A stretch of 25,539 nucleotides of DNA from a virus, in IMG/VR virus record IMGVR_UViG_3300042373_000061, positions 1-25,539 of that record. One strand, written 5' to 3'. The notes below the pieces were generated by a model. The model saw nothing but the letters and a program-made list of their open reading frames with translations. It had not been told where the DNA came from and did not search any database. A program made the position numbers and the translations under genes. Positions 5,584 to 14,082 of the stretch are shown here, in pieces (the stretch's first letter is position 1; each line of letters opens with the position of its first letter).

Positions 5584-7404
5584 TTAGGGTGCGAGGGTGT
5601 TTCGACGGGCCAAATCAATTTCACGCGCTTCTTGCAAAGCAAGCGCGTTTCGTGCGGCCTGTGGGCTCGTCAGTCTGTCAGCAAAAGACCTGTAATCGGG
5701 CGTTATGCGGCGCTGTGCCGTCTGGGACAACAGATAGTTTCTCATGCCCGCTGACACCATCTCAGGAGCAAAACCACCCACACCAGCGCCGATGCCCGCT
5801 CCTACTCCCTCACCTAAAAGATAGCCTACGCCGCCGCCGACGGTGCTACCTAAGCCGCGCCCAAGCAAAGTGCCCGCAGCGGGCGCGCCGATCTGAGACG
5901 GTGTTTGCGCTACACGCGGAAAAACGTTGGCAAACTCGGCGATTGTTTTAATGTCGCCAGACACATACTTGCCGCTTTGAATGTCTCGGGCCAGTTTAGC
6001 CGCCATAACAGAGCCGCCACCTTCTTTGATGGCGTCTTCTACGCTGTGGCTAATAGCCATTCGTTGCCGAGACAACCGAAACTGCTCAAGCATCTTTGCG
6101 GCGTTAGGATTGTTGGCGGCCGTCAATGCTCGCTCAATCTGGTTTTCCAGCGCGTTAGCCATAGCAATTTGCGCGTTTCCGAGCGACGTGTCCCCGCTGT
6201 TAAAATTGCCTTTGGCGTCTTCACGCAATGTTTTGACGGCTGTGAGGGCGTCGCTAGCTTGAAACTTGTCTACAGTGTAATTTTTTACCAAATTGCCAAC
6301 TTTTTGTGGAACCGCGCCAGGAAAAGACCCCTCCGCGCCCGAGTACTTGGCTTCTATCCCTACCAAGTCATCTAAGAACGCAGAGTCAGTAGCCACAGAC
6401 CCCACCCTATTGAGAGGGGCGTACCCCTTTTCAAACTCGGCCTTGCGAATTTGACGCATTGACTCAGACGTTAAAGGCGAGTTAGGCGGTAGCCCAACAG
6501 CTTGTCTGGCAAGCCTATCGGTTACGGCTTGATTTTGAACTGACGCAAGCTGCTCCAAGTGAGTTTTGCCTGCAATTCGTTCAGCCAAAATGTTTTTGCC
6601 CGTGGGGGAAACGGCGCCGGGGGTGACGACATAGCCCTCAGATTGCGCAGCGCGGAGGGTAGCGTCACGCACAGCGTTGGCTTGCTGTTCTGCAACCAAC
6701 GCGCTGGGTAAAACTTTACGTTTTTGCTGGAGCGCAAACTGCGCCGTCTTTACGACAGGCGTCAGCGGGTTGGTTACGGCCGCTGCGGTGTCAAGCGCCC
6801 CTGAAACGCTGGGCCCGACTCTAGCCGCTGTCGCGGCGCCAGTTTCTAGGACTCCAGAAACTTGCGGGGCGTATCTAGATGTTGTTCTTGCGCCGACATC
6901 CAACGCCTTAGCTACTGACGATGAAGTTTTTGACGCCAGCGTGGAGCCGCCAGAAAACAACATAGACAAATCAGCGGCGGCGCCTACAGGGTCTTCAGCC
7001 AATGTGCGTTTGATGCTGTCATACGACCCATAGCGGTCTTTATACAGGCCGCCTACCGCATTGGCTGCTTCGACTGCGCGCGCGGCGGCGGCGGGGTTGC
7101 CTTCAAATCTATTGATAAAGTTAACTACCGTGTCAGGCAGCGCTTTTTGTAGTGCGCCAGCACCCACATCTAGCACTGCTGATACGGTTTGCAGGGGATT
7201 AGCGACGGCCTCGTACAAATTCGTGGCGAACTGTTTAGCGCTTCGCGGTAAGTTAGCCACGGCTGCGCCGGGCACTTCAGCCGCCGCGTAAGACCGCCGA
7301 GGGCCTGGAATGCCCGACGGCGTTGTTGCCACAGGTTTAGCATCAAACCTGTCAAAAATATTAGCCGTCGGCGCGTCAAATTGGTCATACGGGTTGGCTG
7401 CCAT
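5584..7404 (-). CDS. ejection/internal virion protein in P22 gp16 position
   Basis: This 606-residue protein is the third large gene after the gp7-like gene, the place of P22 gp16 (609 residues). Sequence identity to gp16 is not something I can show; the call rests on order and size. The N-terminus has two copies of a D-Q/R-F-D motif (YDQFDAP, FDRFDAK). Most of the rest is Ala-rich helix. Residues about 511-544 form a glycine zipper (GLGSTVGGGVGYLLGEGVGA and GIGAGVGG), a pattern that fits insertion into a membrane, as expected of ejected proteins that help DNA cross the cell envelope. An AGGAGGT ribosome binding site precedes the start. It is the last virion gene before lysis. Confidence 0.72.
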   Translation of the reverse strand: MAANPYDQFDAPTANIFDRFDAKPVATTPSGIPGPRRSYAAAEVPGAAVANLPRSAKQFATNLYEAVANPLQTVSAVLDVGAGALQKALPDTVVNFINRFEGNPAAAARAVEAANAVGGLYKDRYGSYDSIKRTLAEDPVGAAADLSMLFSGGSTLASKTSSSVAKALDVGARTTSRYAPQVSGVLETGAATAARVGPSVSGALDTAAAVTNPLTPVVKTAQFALQQKRKVLPSALVAEQQANAVRDATLRAAQSEGYVVTPGAVSPTGKNILAERIAGKTHLEQLASVQNQAVTDRLARQAVGLPPNSPLTSESMRQIRKAEFEKGYAPLNRVGSVATDSAFLDDLVGIEAKYSGAEGSFPGAVPQKVGNLVKNYTVDKFQASDALTAVKTLREDAKGNFNSGDTSLGNAQIAMANALENQIERALTAANNPNAAKMLEQFRLSRQRMAISHSVEDAIKEGGGSVMAAKLARDIQSGKYVSGDIKTIAEFANVFPRVAQTPSQIGAPAAGTLLGRGLGSTVGGGVGYLLGEGVGAGIGAGVGGFAPEMVSAGMRNYLLSQTAQRRITPDYRSFADRLTSPQAARNALALQEAREIDLARRNTLAP

Positions 7405-9282
7405 TTATTGACCTCCTAAAGCCCGAGCAGCCGCGCCTGCGCCGTATTTTTTGTCGAATTCTGCGCGCGTTGTGGGATTGGCGCGCAAAAAATTTATTGC
7501 TGCTTGTGGCGGCGCAGCATCTGCACCCGCGCCGGCGGGGCGTGGGGGTGGCTCTTCTACTGTAAGCGGAATGTTGGTTTTGATGCCTTTGACGTCTCTA
7601 TTGTGACGTGCGATAACATTGCGCGCCGCGCGTTCGTTAATGTCAAGAATGCGGTTGATAGCTTTGGCATCAAGCGTAATTTTGCTGCCCGCCATTTTTT
7701 CCGCGTACTCGCGGTCAGCGTTAGACAGACCCGTACCGGCGCCGAACTGTTTGATAAGGCGCCCTACGTTGTTCGCCATGTTGGCTGCAAATGCTTGAGA
7801 ATTGGCCGCAGCGTCTGCGTAGCCCGAATCAATTCCAACAGTCTTCAAGGCTTGGTTCAAATTAACTAAAAATTCGGCGCCTGCGCCAGTAATCATGCCC
7901 GCTTGCATGATCTGGCGCCCAGTGTTCACGGTGTCAATAATACTTGCGGCTTCTTGCGCAACCACTTGATTAGTAAGAATTCGTTCTGATTGGCCTTTAC
8001 CAAGACCTGTTTCAAATGCGCTTTCCTGTTTTCCACCAGTCACGGTGACACTGCTAGTCGATCTGTTCACCGCGCCTGTGTACGGGACTCGAACTTGTTT
8101 ACCAGATGCGTCTACCCCAATCTTAAATTGCGCGTCTGTGTTTTTATCAACATAAACCGGCGTGTCAGTTCCTTTGGCAACACCAATTATTTCAACTCTC
8201 GGCGTAACCGGTGCTGCCGGCGCTGTAGCAACCACATTGCCGCTAGCGTCGTACACAACTGAACCTGGCGAGGCAGTAATCCTCTTAGACATCAGCGCAA
8301 TGTCTGCATCCAAAGACTTAGCGGCTTGCAGGGCGCGAGGAGTTCCAAGCGCGATAAGCTGATCTCGCCGAGTCCGAAGCGCCGCAACAGGGTCTGCCGA
8401 CGGCGCGGCCGACGGCGCGGCCGCCGCCGCAGCTCCACCAGCAGCCGCCAACTGGTTGACGTTTTCAGGTGGCGCAGTGGGTGCGAGGGCGTTAGCCTGA
8501 GCAGCAGGCCCATAGCCCAAATCTTGAGCAGCACGGGTCTCAGGCGACAAAAGATCGCGGCTGAGTTGCGAGAACGCAGGCACTCGCCCAGCAGACACGC
8601 CAGGAATTTTCATGCTGGGCAAAGCACGTTCTATAGCCGCTTGTTCTTCTGGCGGCGCACGAAGAATGTCGGCGATCATTGACTCTGTGCCCGTGTACGG
8701 GCCTTGCGGCATTCTCATGCTTTGGATGCCACCAGGGCCAGCACTTGCAGCCATCTCAGCTTTGTCAGCCGCCGACATGCGTGAAAGCCCCGGCTGTGCA
8801 AGTCCAATATCGCTGATGCGGGCGCTGTCAAAAGTCCCTGTGCCCAAAGTGCCCATTCGCACATCTTTGCCTGCAATCGGGAATGTCGGCGTTGCCCCCG
8901 CCGCAGACGTTGGTGCAGTTGCAGCAGCGCCGCCAGTTGCAGGACGAGCGCCGCCGCCCATGATTCTCGCAAAGGCGTCCAGCTCGTCTAAGTCTTTTTC
9001 TAGCGTCAAGCCAAACTGCATAAACTCTGGGACGCCCGACTGCACATACGCTCTTGCGATTTCACGGCGGTCAGTCGGGCCGCCATTCTTTGCCGCGGCG
9101 GCTTGAATTTGGCTTATGGCTCGGTCTTTTCGGCGCAGGGCTTCCAGTTGCATGTCGGCAATTTCAGTCTGACGCTGACCACCTACAATCTGTTGGACTT
9201 GCGCGTACTCGGCCAGCGCATTACGCGGCCTAAACTCGGGCTGGCGAAAGCTCATCGCAATGTTAGGGTTAACGAGTGCCAT
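7405..9282 (-). CDS. internal virion protein in P22 gp20 position
   Basis: This 625-residue protein ends directly against the start of the next gene. It follows the gp7-like gene, the place of P22 gp20 (471 residues), so an ejection role is inferred from order. The first 60 residues contain a helical, Gln-rich stretch (ALAEYAQVQQIVGGQRQTEI). The middle is low-complexity Ala/Pro/Ser, including a coded tandem repeat. The last third (VVAQEAASIIDTVNTGRQIM, then NMANNVGRLIKQFGAGTGLS, ITLDAKAINRILDINERAA) is helical and better ordered. There is no enzyme motif. The C-terminus has FLRANPTTRAEFDKKYG, a tail seen at the end of many phage virion proteins. Confidence 0.65.
   Translation of the reverse strand: MALVNPNIAMSFRQPEFRPRNALAEYAQVQQIVGGQRQTEIADMQLEALRRKDRAISQIQAAAAKNGGPTDRREIARAYVQSGVPEFMQFGLTLEKDLDELDAFARIMGGGARPATGGAAATAPTSAAGATPTFPIAGKDVRMGTLGTGTFDSARISDIGLAQPGLSRMSAADKAEMAASAGPGGIQSMRMPQGPYTGTESMIADILRAPPEEQAAIERALPSMKIPGVSAGRVPAFSQLSRDLLSPETRAAQDLGYGPAAQANALAPTAPPENVNQLAAAGGAAAAAAPSAAPSADPVAALRTRRDQLIALGTPRALQAAKSLDADIALMSKRITASPGSVVYDASGNVVATAPAAPVTPRVEIIGVAKGTDTPVYVDKNTDAQFKIGVDASGKQVRVPYTGAVNRSTSSVTVTGGKQESAFETGLGKGQSERILTNQVVAQEAASIIDTVNTGRQIMQAGMITGAGAEFLVNLNQALKTVGIDSGYADAAANSQAFAANMANNVGRLIKQFGAGTGLSNADREYAEKMAGSKITLDAKAINRILDINERAARNVIARHNRDVKGIKTNIPLTVEEPPPRPAGAGADAAPPQAAINFLRANPTTRAEFDKKYGAGAAARALGGQ
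7409..7420 (-). promoter_or_regulatory. strong ribosome binding site of the gp16-position gene
   Basis: On the - strand an AGGAGGT sequence precedes the ATG at 7404 by a short spacer and lies within the last codons of the upstream gene. It matches the ideal Shine-Dalgarno sequence, stronger than most others here, which mainly use AAGGA or GGAG. Confidence 0.7.
8396..8419. repeat. 12-bp perfect tandem repeat, two copies
   Basis: GCCGACGGCGCG occurs twice in a row, followed by a GCC-rich run. It lies in frame in the gp20-position gene and encodes a repeated Ala-Pro-Ser-Ala low-complexity linker. The length is a multiple of three, so copy-number change would keep the frame. Confidence 0.85.
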
Positions 9283-9284
9283 GA

Positions 9285-9980
9285 TTAGTACCCCACGCCA
9301 GCAAAGTTAGACGGGTCGTAACGGCGGCTGTTAAGAGCCTGTTGCAGCAACGAGTTCTGCGCTTGACCCTGCTGATAGTTCATGTATTGGCCCAAGCCGC
9401 CAGTAATTGCGTTGGCTGCACCCATGTAGCCAGATGCGCGGGCCTGAGCACCAGCACCAATGGTTTCAGCCAAGTTGGAGCCGAACTGCCCGGCTTGTCC
9501 GGCAAGATTCTGCGCTGCGGTCTGACCAACGCCGGCCAGCGATTGCAGCGGGTTAAGTCGCGCTTGGCGCTCGGCTTGATAGCGGTTGAAAGCGTTCTGA
9601 TACTCTTGCGAGCCCATCTCCTGCCCGAACCGCGCCAGCGCCTTGCCGGTTGCGCCGCCCATCAGCCCGCCCCGCGCCGCAGCCGACCGTTCCAGCGCCT
9701 TCTGGCCTTCGGACAGCCTGAATGCGTAGCCGGGATCAGCCTGAAACTGTTGCATTCCGAACGGCGTGTATTCGGTTGCCAGCGGGATCAGCTTGTTAAG
9801 CGCCTGCTCACCAGCCTCACGGTAGGGTCTGCCCAGCTCAACCTGCCGCTCAAAAATCTCGCGCTGCACATCGGCAGCGCGGTCAGCAGCGGCGGCTTGT
9901 GTGCTGGCGGCCCTGCGGGCGGAGCTGCCTCCAAGCAAAGAACTGCCAATAATTGCGGCGGGAAGCATCCATGCGGCCAT
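9285..9980 (-). CDS. DNA ejection protein, P22 gp7-like
   Basis: This 231-residue protein (P22 gp7 is 229) starts at the ATG at 9980 with GGAG upstream. An N-terminal hydrophobic Ala/Gly stretch (MLPAAIIGSSLLGGSSA) is followed by a conserved phage pattern: YREAGEQALNKL, FQADPGYAFRLSEGQKALE, RSAAARGGLMGGATGKAL, and SQEYQNAFNRYQAERQARLN with PLQSLAGVGQTAA. This pattern is characteristic of gp7-type ejection proteins, which leave the virion first and help form the DNA conduit through the cell envelope. It is followed by the other two internal protein genes as in P22. Function is well supported by both sequence and order. Confidence 0.82.
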   Translation of the reverse strand: MAAWMLPAAIIGSSLLGGSSARRAASTQAAAADRAADVQREIFERQVELGRPYREAGEQALNKLIPLATEYTPFGMQQFQADPGYAFRLSEGQKALERSAAARGGLMGGATGKALARFGQEMGSQEYQNAFNRYQAERQARLNPLQSLAGVGQTAAQNLAGQAGQFGSNLAETIGAGAQARASGYMGAANAITGGLGQYMNYQQGQAQNSLLQQALNSRRYDPSNFAGVGY

Positions 9981-9990
9981 GTCAAACTCC

Positions 9991-10326
9991 TTAAGTCACT
10001 TCGCGTCCACTGACGCGCATGTTGATGGCGCTGGCAGTTCCAGCAATTGTACTGATGAAGTCGCCGATGCCAAGCACCTGGCCCACCAGCTCAGGGAAGG
10101 TGTACACCTCGGACGGCTGAAGTGTCTTGGTCTTGGTGATCAAGTTCTGGTTGCCGGCCGAGCCAGCAGCCGTGACGAGGTTGACGCTGATCGTCGCGGC
10201 AGTGGCGCTGTAGTTCGTCGCCGTGAACTTGTCGATGATAGTCGTCACGCCAGTCGCGGTGTACTGGGTGGTTTGGCTGTTCTCGACCGTTTTGGCCGGA
10301 ACGAGGACTTTGACGGTAACTGTCAT
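9991..10326 (-). CDS. small virion-region protein, P22 gp14 position
   Basis: This 111-residue protein sits between the needle-like gene and the gp7-like gene, where P22 has gp14, although I see no clear sequence link. It is beta-rich: VKVLVPAKTVENSQTTQYTA, TTIIDKFTATNYSATAATIS, VNLVTAAGSAG, YTFPELVGQVLGIGDFISTI and a final NMRVSGREVT. Similar proteins are frequent in P22-like phages, where they look like single beta-sandwich domains. It has no membrane segment and no Cys. It may be a capsid decoration or a small tail component; function is unknown. Confidence 0.7.
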   Translation of the reverse strand: MTVTVKVLVPAKTVENSQTTQYTATGVTTIIDKFTATNYSATAATISVNLVTAAGSAGNQNLITKTKTLQPSEVYTFPELVGQVLGIGDFISTIAGTASAINMRVSGREVT

Positions 10327-10328
10327 GG

Positions 10329-11408
10329 CTAGACTCCCTGTAGTGTCGGCACAGAGGCTATCGACACAGTTAATATGACTGACGGCGTGGCCGGACGAAC
10401 TGGCCCGGTTTGTGCAGCAATGTACTCAATTGTAGTGGAGGCGTTAGTAGTTGCCCACATCAACTCAATGTATTCGTCAGCGGCTAAATCGATGAACAAG
10501 TTCAGCGCGCCGATCAAGTGGCCGTCTATGGAGCCGTGCCGATTGGGCACGGAAAACTGGCTGTTAGTGTCAGGCACATCCACGCCGTTTTTACGCATCC
10601 AAATATTGGTGTCGTGGATGTTGTTGTCGGTGTTTACAAATTGAACGCTGAACTGAATGTTGTACGTCCCGGCAATCTCACACCTGACCTTGGACTTGCA
10701 GGTGCCAGTGATGGTCGTAGACGCTACGGTCTGCGACACGCTGACCTGATAGGTGCCAGTGCTGCCGTCCGTGCCAGTCAACTGAGACACGATGCGAGTT
10801 CCAGCCGTAACGCCAGTGCCCGCGATCACCATGCCAGGGTAGATTGGCCCCGAGGTGATCGCTGTCACCGTCATGGTGGTCGTGGCAATCGACGCAGTGA
10901 ACACGGCTGTGCGGTCTTCTATCGTGACGTTTTTGCTGAACTGCGTGGTGTCGTACAGCAGCGGGTACGCCGTAGTTGTTGAGCCGTCAGGCTGGTTGGC
11001 CGTGCTGTAAAAGGAGCCGTATACAAACTGCGGAATCTGCGGCGTGGTAATCGGCGCAGACTGAAGTGCGTCGATCTGCTTTTGCATTTCGGCTATCTGC
11101 GACACCAAAGCCGAGCAGCAATCTGCCAACGCTGCTGCTTGGATTTGCTTAGTCAACTCATCGCTCAAGTCAACCGCAGGCGGCAGCGTCTGCAACTCTT
11201 GCCGCACGGCGTCGAGCGCAGCCTCAAGAGACGCAATCGTTGACTCGGCGCTGAACGTAAGCCCTGAGTCGTCAATGATCGCCGTGGCCGCGTTGTTGAG
11301 CGACAGGAAAAACAAGTACCAAGCCCTGTCGATCAACCCCGTGCGGGGGTCGATCAACGGCACCCGTGGCGGGGTGATTGGCGTCGGCGTCGCGTTAGGG
11401 CTAGGCAT
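10329..11408 (-). CDS. tail needle-like protein with C-terminal jelly-roll and inserted module
   Basis: This 359-residue protein directly follows the gp10-like gene (8-base overlap), the place of the P22 gp26 tail needle. Residues 1-45 are a Pro-rich start with the phage motif [18 protein letters not shown]. Residues about 55-118 are a coiled-coil stretch with a Cys pair at 97-98. Residues about 128-359 form a beta-rich C1q/TNF-like jelly-roll ([20 protein letters not shown], then [10 protein letters not shown] and YIELMWATT). Sf6 has a needle ending in a jelly-roll knob, so this could be a comparable plug. Residues about 169-236 look like a separate module inserted in the jelly-roll. Needle function is inferred from order and layout; a short tail fibre is the alternative. 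Confidence 0.6.
   Translation of the reverse strand: MPSPNATPTPITPPRVPLIDPRTGLIDRAWYLFFLSLNNAATAIIDDSGLTFSAESTIASLEAALDAVRQELQTLPPAVDLSDELTKQIQAAALADCCSALVSQIAEMQKQIDALQSAPITTPQIPQFVYGSFYSTANQPDGSTTTAYPLLYDTTQFSKNVTIEDRTAVFTASIATTTMTVTAITSGPIYPGMVIAGTGVTAGTRIVSQLTGTDGSTGTYQVSVSQTVASTTITGTCKSKVRCEIAGTYNIQFSVQFVNTDNNIHDTNIWMRKNGVDVPDTNSQFSVPNRHGSIDGHLIGALNLFIDLAADEYIELMWATTNASTTIEYIAAQTGPVRPATPSVILTVSIASVPTLQGV
10701..10904 (-). other. module inserted in the jelly-roll of the needle-like protein
   Basis: About 68 codons encode a beta-rich, Thr/Gly-rich unit: [18 protein letters not shown], then [40 protein letters not shown] and STTITG. This pattern recurs as a stand-alone unit in many phage virion proteins. 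The jelly-roll strands on either side (FSKNVTIED before, [15 protein letters not shown] after) would normally be nearly adjacent. Confidence 0.6.
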
Positions 11409-12840
11409 TCGTTGGACTCAGGATCAACTCTGCGCCCATGATGCTGATCTTGACCGGATCGGTGCCCGATAGCTCATAAACGCGGTCGCGCAGCTTCAGG
11501 GTCATGCCCATGCGCCGCCAGAACACCCGGCGGTAGTATTCGCCGATCTTGCCGATCTGCGCCCAGTGCTCGTTGCCCCATGTGTGGCCGCCGTCGTCCG
11601 ACCAGCGCAGCATGACCTCGGGGTTGCTGCCTTGGCCCAAGTTCAGACCAGTACCGGCCTCAATGTCCAGTTGCAGGCTGTGCTGCGCGGTGCGCTTGAG
11701 GTTGTTCTGGCCGGTAGGCAGCGCCCGCCACGACCGCAGCCACTTCTGGATGCTGCCGTTGTCCGAGTAGTCTTCCAGATCAAAGGCGTAGATGTTGCCG
11801 TTCTCGTAGTCGCCGACGACCACCTTGTTGTTGAACGCCATTTGGCAGTTGCTGCGGTGCCGGGTGAACTCGCCGTTGCTCCAGCCAGCCCGCTCGTGCC
11901 AGGCTTGGGTGGCGGCGTCGTAGACCCAAGTCGTGTTGGCGCTCGGGAAGATCAGCACATAAAAGCTGTGGCCGTCTTGCTGGTAGGTGTACGCGATGGC
12001 GTCCGACAGATCGCTGTACTGTTGAATCTGCCACTCGACGGCGTGGGTGCTGATGCGCTGGCCGGTGTAGCCGTTGGCCCGGTAGACCATGCCTTGGCCC
12101 CGGCGGTCACGCCCGAGCCAGAACAAGGCGTTGTCCATCTTGGCAACCGAAAACGGGGCCGCGCAGCCCAGCTCGTTAAACGCGCCTTGGATGCGCTGGA
12201 GCGGGAAGTCGGTCGCGCCGGAGTCGTACCAAACCTCAATCGAGTTGGTGCCAAAGGCCCAGATTTCGCGGAAATTAGACGCCACGGCAACCAGCCCGTC
12301 AGGCGAGCCCTCGGTGCTGGCAAACTCTAGCGGGTCAATCGACGTACCGTCCAGCAGCGCCGTGATCCACATCTTCTGGCTGTTGGGCTGATTGAAGACG
12401 AAGTAGCCGTCCAAGTAGCCCACGGTCACGGCGCCGGGAAAGTCCGGGTCGGTGATCTGCCCGAAAGCGTTGGTCGTGTTGTTGTAGATGTAGCTTGGGC
12501 CGTTGGCTGCGATGAAAAGCTGCGTGCCGTTGTCGGCCATGCTGACCGGGCCGGTGCCTGCCACGGTGCCCAGCAGCGTCGGCGCGTAGCTGTTGTTGAT
12601 CTTGTAGAGCTGCGTGCCCGACACCACGAAGCCTGTGCCGTCTTGCGGCGAGAAGGCCCACAGGCCACGGATCGGGCCGGTGCCAATCGAGTTGAGCAGC
12701 TTCAGCCCCGGAGCGCGGTTCAGGAACGCCGGCTCCTTGCCCGCCTCGGGCACGATCTCGGGGAACAGGTTGACCATGCGGGCGTCGGCAGCATTGACGC
12801 TGCGAGCCACATAGGTCGAACCAAGAATCGGCGTCTTCAT
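11401..12840 (-). CDS. tail accessory factor, P22 gp10-like (packaged DNA stabilisation)
   Basis: This 479-residue protein (P22 gp10 is 472) matches gp10-family patterns: [20 protein letters not shown] at the N-terminus, [10 protein letters not shown], repeated blade-like segments ([40 protein letters not shown]), [20 protein letters not shown] and a C-terminal [15 protein letters not shown] with [10 protein letters not shown]. The repeated beta segments fit the beta-propeller-like fold of gp10. The protein forms part of the tail tube that closes the head after packaging and carries the adsorption apparatus. Its start overlaps the gp4-like gene stop by one base. Confidence 0.9.
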   Translation of the reverse strand: MKTPILGSTYVARSVNAADARMVNLFPEIVPEAGKEPAFLNRAPGLKLLNSIGTGPIRGLWAFSPQDGTGFVVSGTQLYKINNSYAPTLLGTVAGTGPVSMADNGTQLFIAANGPSYIYNNTTNAFGQITDPDFPGAVTVGYLDGYFVFNQPNSQKMWITALLDGTSIDPLEFASTEGSPDGLVAVASNFREIWAFGTNSIEVWYDSGATDFPLQRIQGAFNELGCAAPFSVAKMDNALFWLGRDRRGQGMVYRANGYTGQRISTHAVEWQIQQYSDLSDAIAYTYQQDGHSFYVLIFPSANTTWVYDAATQAWHERAGWSNGEFTRHRSNCQMAFNNKVVVGDYENGNIYAFDLEDYSDNGSIQKWLRSWRALPTGQNNLKRTAQHSLQLDIEAGTGLNLGQGSNPEVMLRWSDDGGHTWGNEHWAQIGKIGEYYRRVFWRRMGMTLKLRDRVYELSGTDPVKISIMGAELILSPTNA

Positions 12841-13571
12841 CAGTAGTTACCGGCGTAGATGTTGTACCGCTGCCGCGTGGCAATCAGCGAGTACGGCATC
12901 GACATCACATCGTCCGGGTTGTTGATGCGCTTGAGGTTGCGCTTGCTGTACATCGCGATGCGCTGCACCTGGGGGCTTGGCTCAACGCCAAATTCCGGCG
13001 CGATCTCGCAGGCCAAGTTGTAGGTGAACGCCCGCAGGTAGCCTGGCGGAAACAGGATGTCCGTGGACAGGTTCGCAGGCTGCGTCAGCTCCTGGACGCT
13101 GATGAAGTGGAACTCCAGCAGCCGCGTCGGGCGCGGGTAGATGAAGATGTCAAAGTCCGGGTAGGTGTTGTTGACGAACATCACCTGCGGGTACGTCGAG
13201 GTCACGGTCTTGACCGCGATGCCATCGTACTGCTGCTGGTTGATCAGCTTGATGCCGTATGACACGCCAGTGCCGGGGTCTTTGAAGTAGGTGGCGTCGT
13301 CCACCAGAATCGGGCGTACAGCAGTGCCGTTGAGCCGCACCAGCGAGCCGCTGGGGCCAAGGGTTGCGTTGATTAAGCCAACCGGCCAATTGCAAATCTG
13401 GTCGATGGTGGCAAAAACAGACAGGCGCTCGGTATTCCACGAGTCGATCATCTGATTTAGCGCCATCAGGGAGTCCTGAGACACTGAGGCCGACGACGTT
13501 TCGCCCTCGGCTAGAACGCCTAGCAGCCGCAACGCCCGGTTAATCTGTTCGCCTGCGGTGTAGGTCGTCAT
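12840..13571 (-). CDS. head-to-tail connector, P22 gp4-like
   Basis: This 243-residue protein begins TAGEQINRALRLLGVLAEGE and contains LMALNQMIDSWNTERLSVFA, features of the P22 gp4 tail accessory factor family, which is longer than P22 gp4 itself (166 residues). Later beta-rich segments include FDIFIYPRPTRLLEFHFIS and a conserved PPGYLRAFTYNLACEIAPEF. The protein binds the portal after packaging and forms the first ring of the tail. P22 gp4 also has reported peptidoglycan hydrolase activity, but no matching motif is claimed here. It is coupled to the gp10-like gene. Confidence 0.88.
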   Translation of the reverse strand: MTTYTAGEQINRALRLLGVLAEGETSSASVSQDSLMALNQMIDSWNTERLSVFATIDQICNWPVGLINATLGPSGSLVRLNGTAVRPILVDDATYFKDPGTGVSYGIKLINQQQYDGIAVKTVTSTYPQVMFVNNTYPDFDIFIYPRPTRLLEFHFISVQELTQPANLSTDILFPPGYLRAFTYNLACEIAPEFGVEPSPQVQRIAMYSKRNLKRINNPDDVMSMPYSLIATRQRYNIYAGNY

Positions 13572-13572
13572 G

Positions 13573-13767
13573 CTATTCCTCTTCGTCCTTCTTGCGCCGC
13601 CCGCGCCGAGGTGCAGGTGCTACCTCAATTTGCGGCTCAATCTGAGGCACATCTTGTTCCTCAGGATTGTAGCGTGACCAGCCGTTTTGAACATCAAAAT
13701 CGGCCTCCATGTCCAGCACGGCGACTTTAGCGCCGTGGACGGGATGTGTCAGGTAGATTGCGGCCAT
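13573..13767 (-). CDS. small hypothetical virion-region protein
   Basis: This 64-residue protein starts at the ATG at 13767 (MAAIYLTHPVHGAKVAVLDM). A longer reading from 13797 would start inside a strong hairpin and is unlikely. No clear ribosome binding site is visible, because the hairpin occupies the leader. The N-terminal half (YLTHPVHGAKVAV, then DVQNGWSRYNP) is a pattern I associate with small proteins near phage connector genes. The C-terminus is acidic, then very basic (RRGRRKKDEEE). Function unknown. Confidence 0.65.
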   Translation of the reverse strand: MAAIYLTHPVHGAKVAVLDMEADFDVQNGWSRYNPEEQDVPQIEPQIEVAPAPRRGRRKKDEEE

Positions 13768-13775
13768 GTGTGCAG

Positions 13776-13799
13776 AAGTGGGGGCCAAAGCCCCCACTT
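13776..13799 (-). promoter_or_regulatory. 10-bp hairpin with UUUG loop
   Basis: Perfect inverted repeat with arms 13776-13785 and 13790-13799 around four bases. In the - strand RNA it reads AAGUGGGGGC, loop UUUG, GCCCCCACUU. It lies two bases after the stop of the gene at 13802 and just before the gene at 13767. No U-run follows. Confidence 0.7.
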
Positions 13800-13801
13800 A
13801 A

Positions 13802-14038
13802 TCAGCCAATGACCCAGTTCGTGCCGTCACAGAAAACGGGCACGATGTTGGAGCCACCGCCAGCGACGGTAGCCCCAGCGTTACCAGAGTACGCGGCGTT
13901 TGAGTTGCTCACAGCAGCCCGAGTCCCTGCCAAAGCGGCAGAGGCGGGAGGCAGTTGGGCAACCGTGTAGAGCGTAAATTGCGCTTCGTCCAACGCGGGG
14001 TCAGCGAATGCTACGCCAACAGGCTTAGTGTTCGACAT
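13802..14038 (-). CDS. small virion-region protein with GGGSN-VP-DGTNW motif
   Basis: This 78-residue protein starts at the ATG at 14038 with AAAGGA upstream. The C-terminal part (LPPASAALAGTRAAVSNSNA, then ATVAGGGSNIVPVFCDGTNW) is a repeated phage motif usually seen inside longer tail fibre or virion proteins (LP-A-A-GARA-V-D...VAGGGSN-VPVYSDGTNW-IG). Here it forms almost the whole protein. It could be a small capsid decoration or tail-surface domain; function is not known. Strong hairpins lie immediately before and after it. Confidence 0.7.
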   Translation of the reverse strand: MSNTKPVGVAFADPALDEAQFTLYTVAQLPPASAALAGTRAAVSNSNAAYSGNAGATVAGGGSNIVPVFCDGTNWVIG

Positions 14039-14055
14039 GATGGTTCCTTTTAAGT

Positions 14056-14075
14056 GAGGGGGCCGAAGCCCCCTC
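14056..14075 (-). promoter_or_regulatory. 8-bp hairpin with UUCG tetraloop
   Basis: Arms 14056-14063 and 14068-14075. In the - strand RNA it reads GAGGGGGC, UUCG, GCCCCCUC: a C(UUCG)G tetraloop, the extra-stable class. It begins seven bases after the stop of the gene at 14083 and precedes the AAAGGA ribosome binding site of the gene at 14038. No U-run follows. Confidence 0.75.
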
Positions 14076-14082
14076 TTGGTTC

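Noticed and set aside
11566-12330. 254-codon open frame on the + strand
   Set aside because: It is antisense to the gp10-like gene, with no ribosome binding site or domain pattern; a shadow frame.
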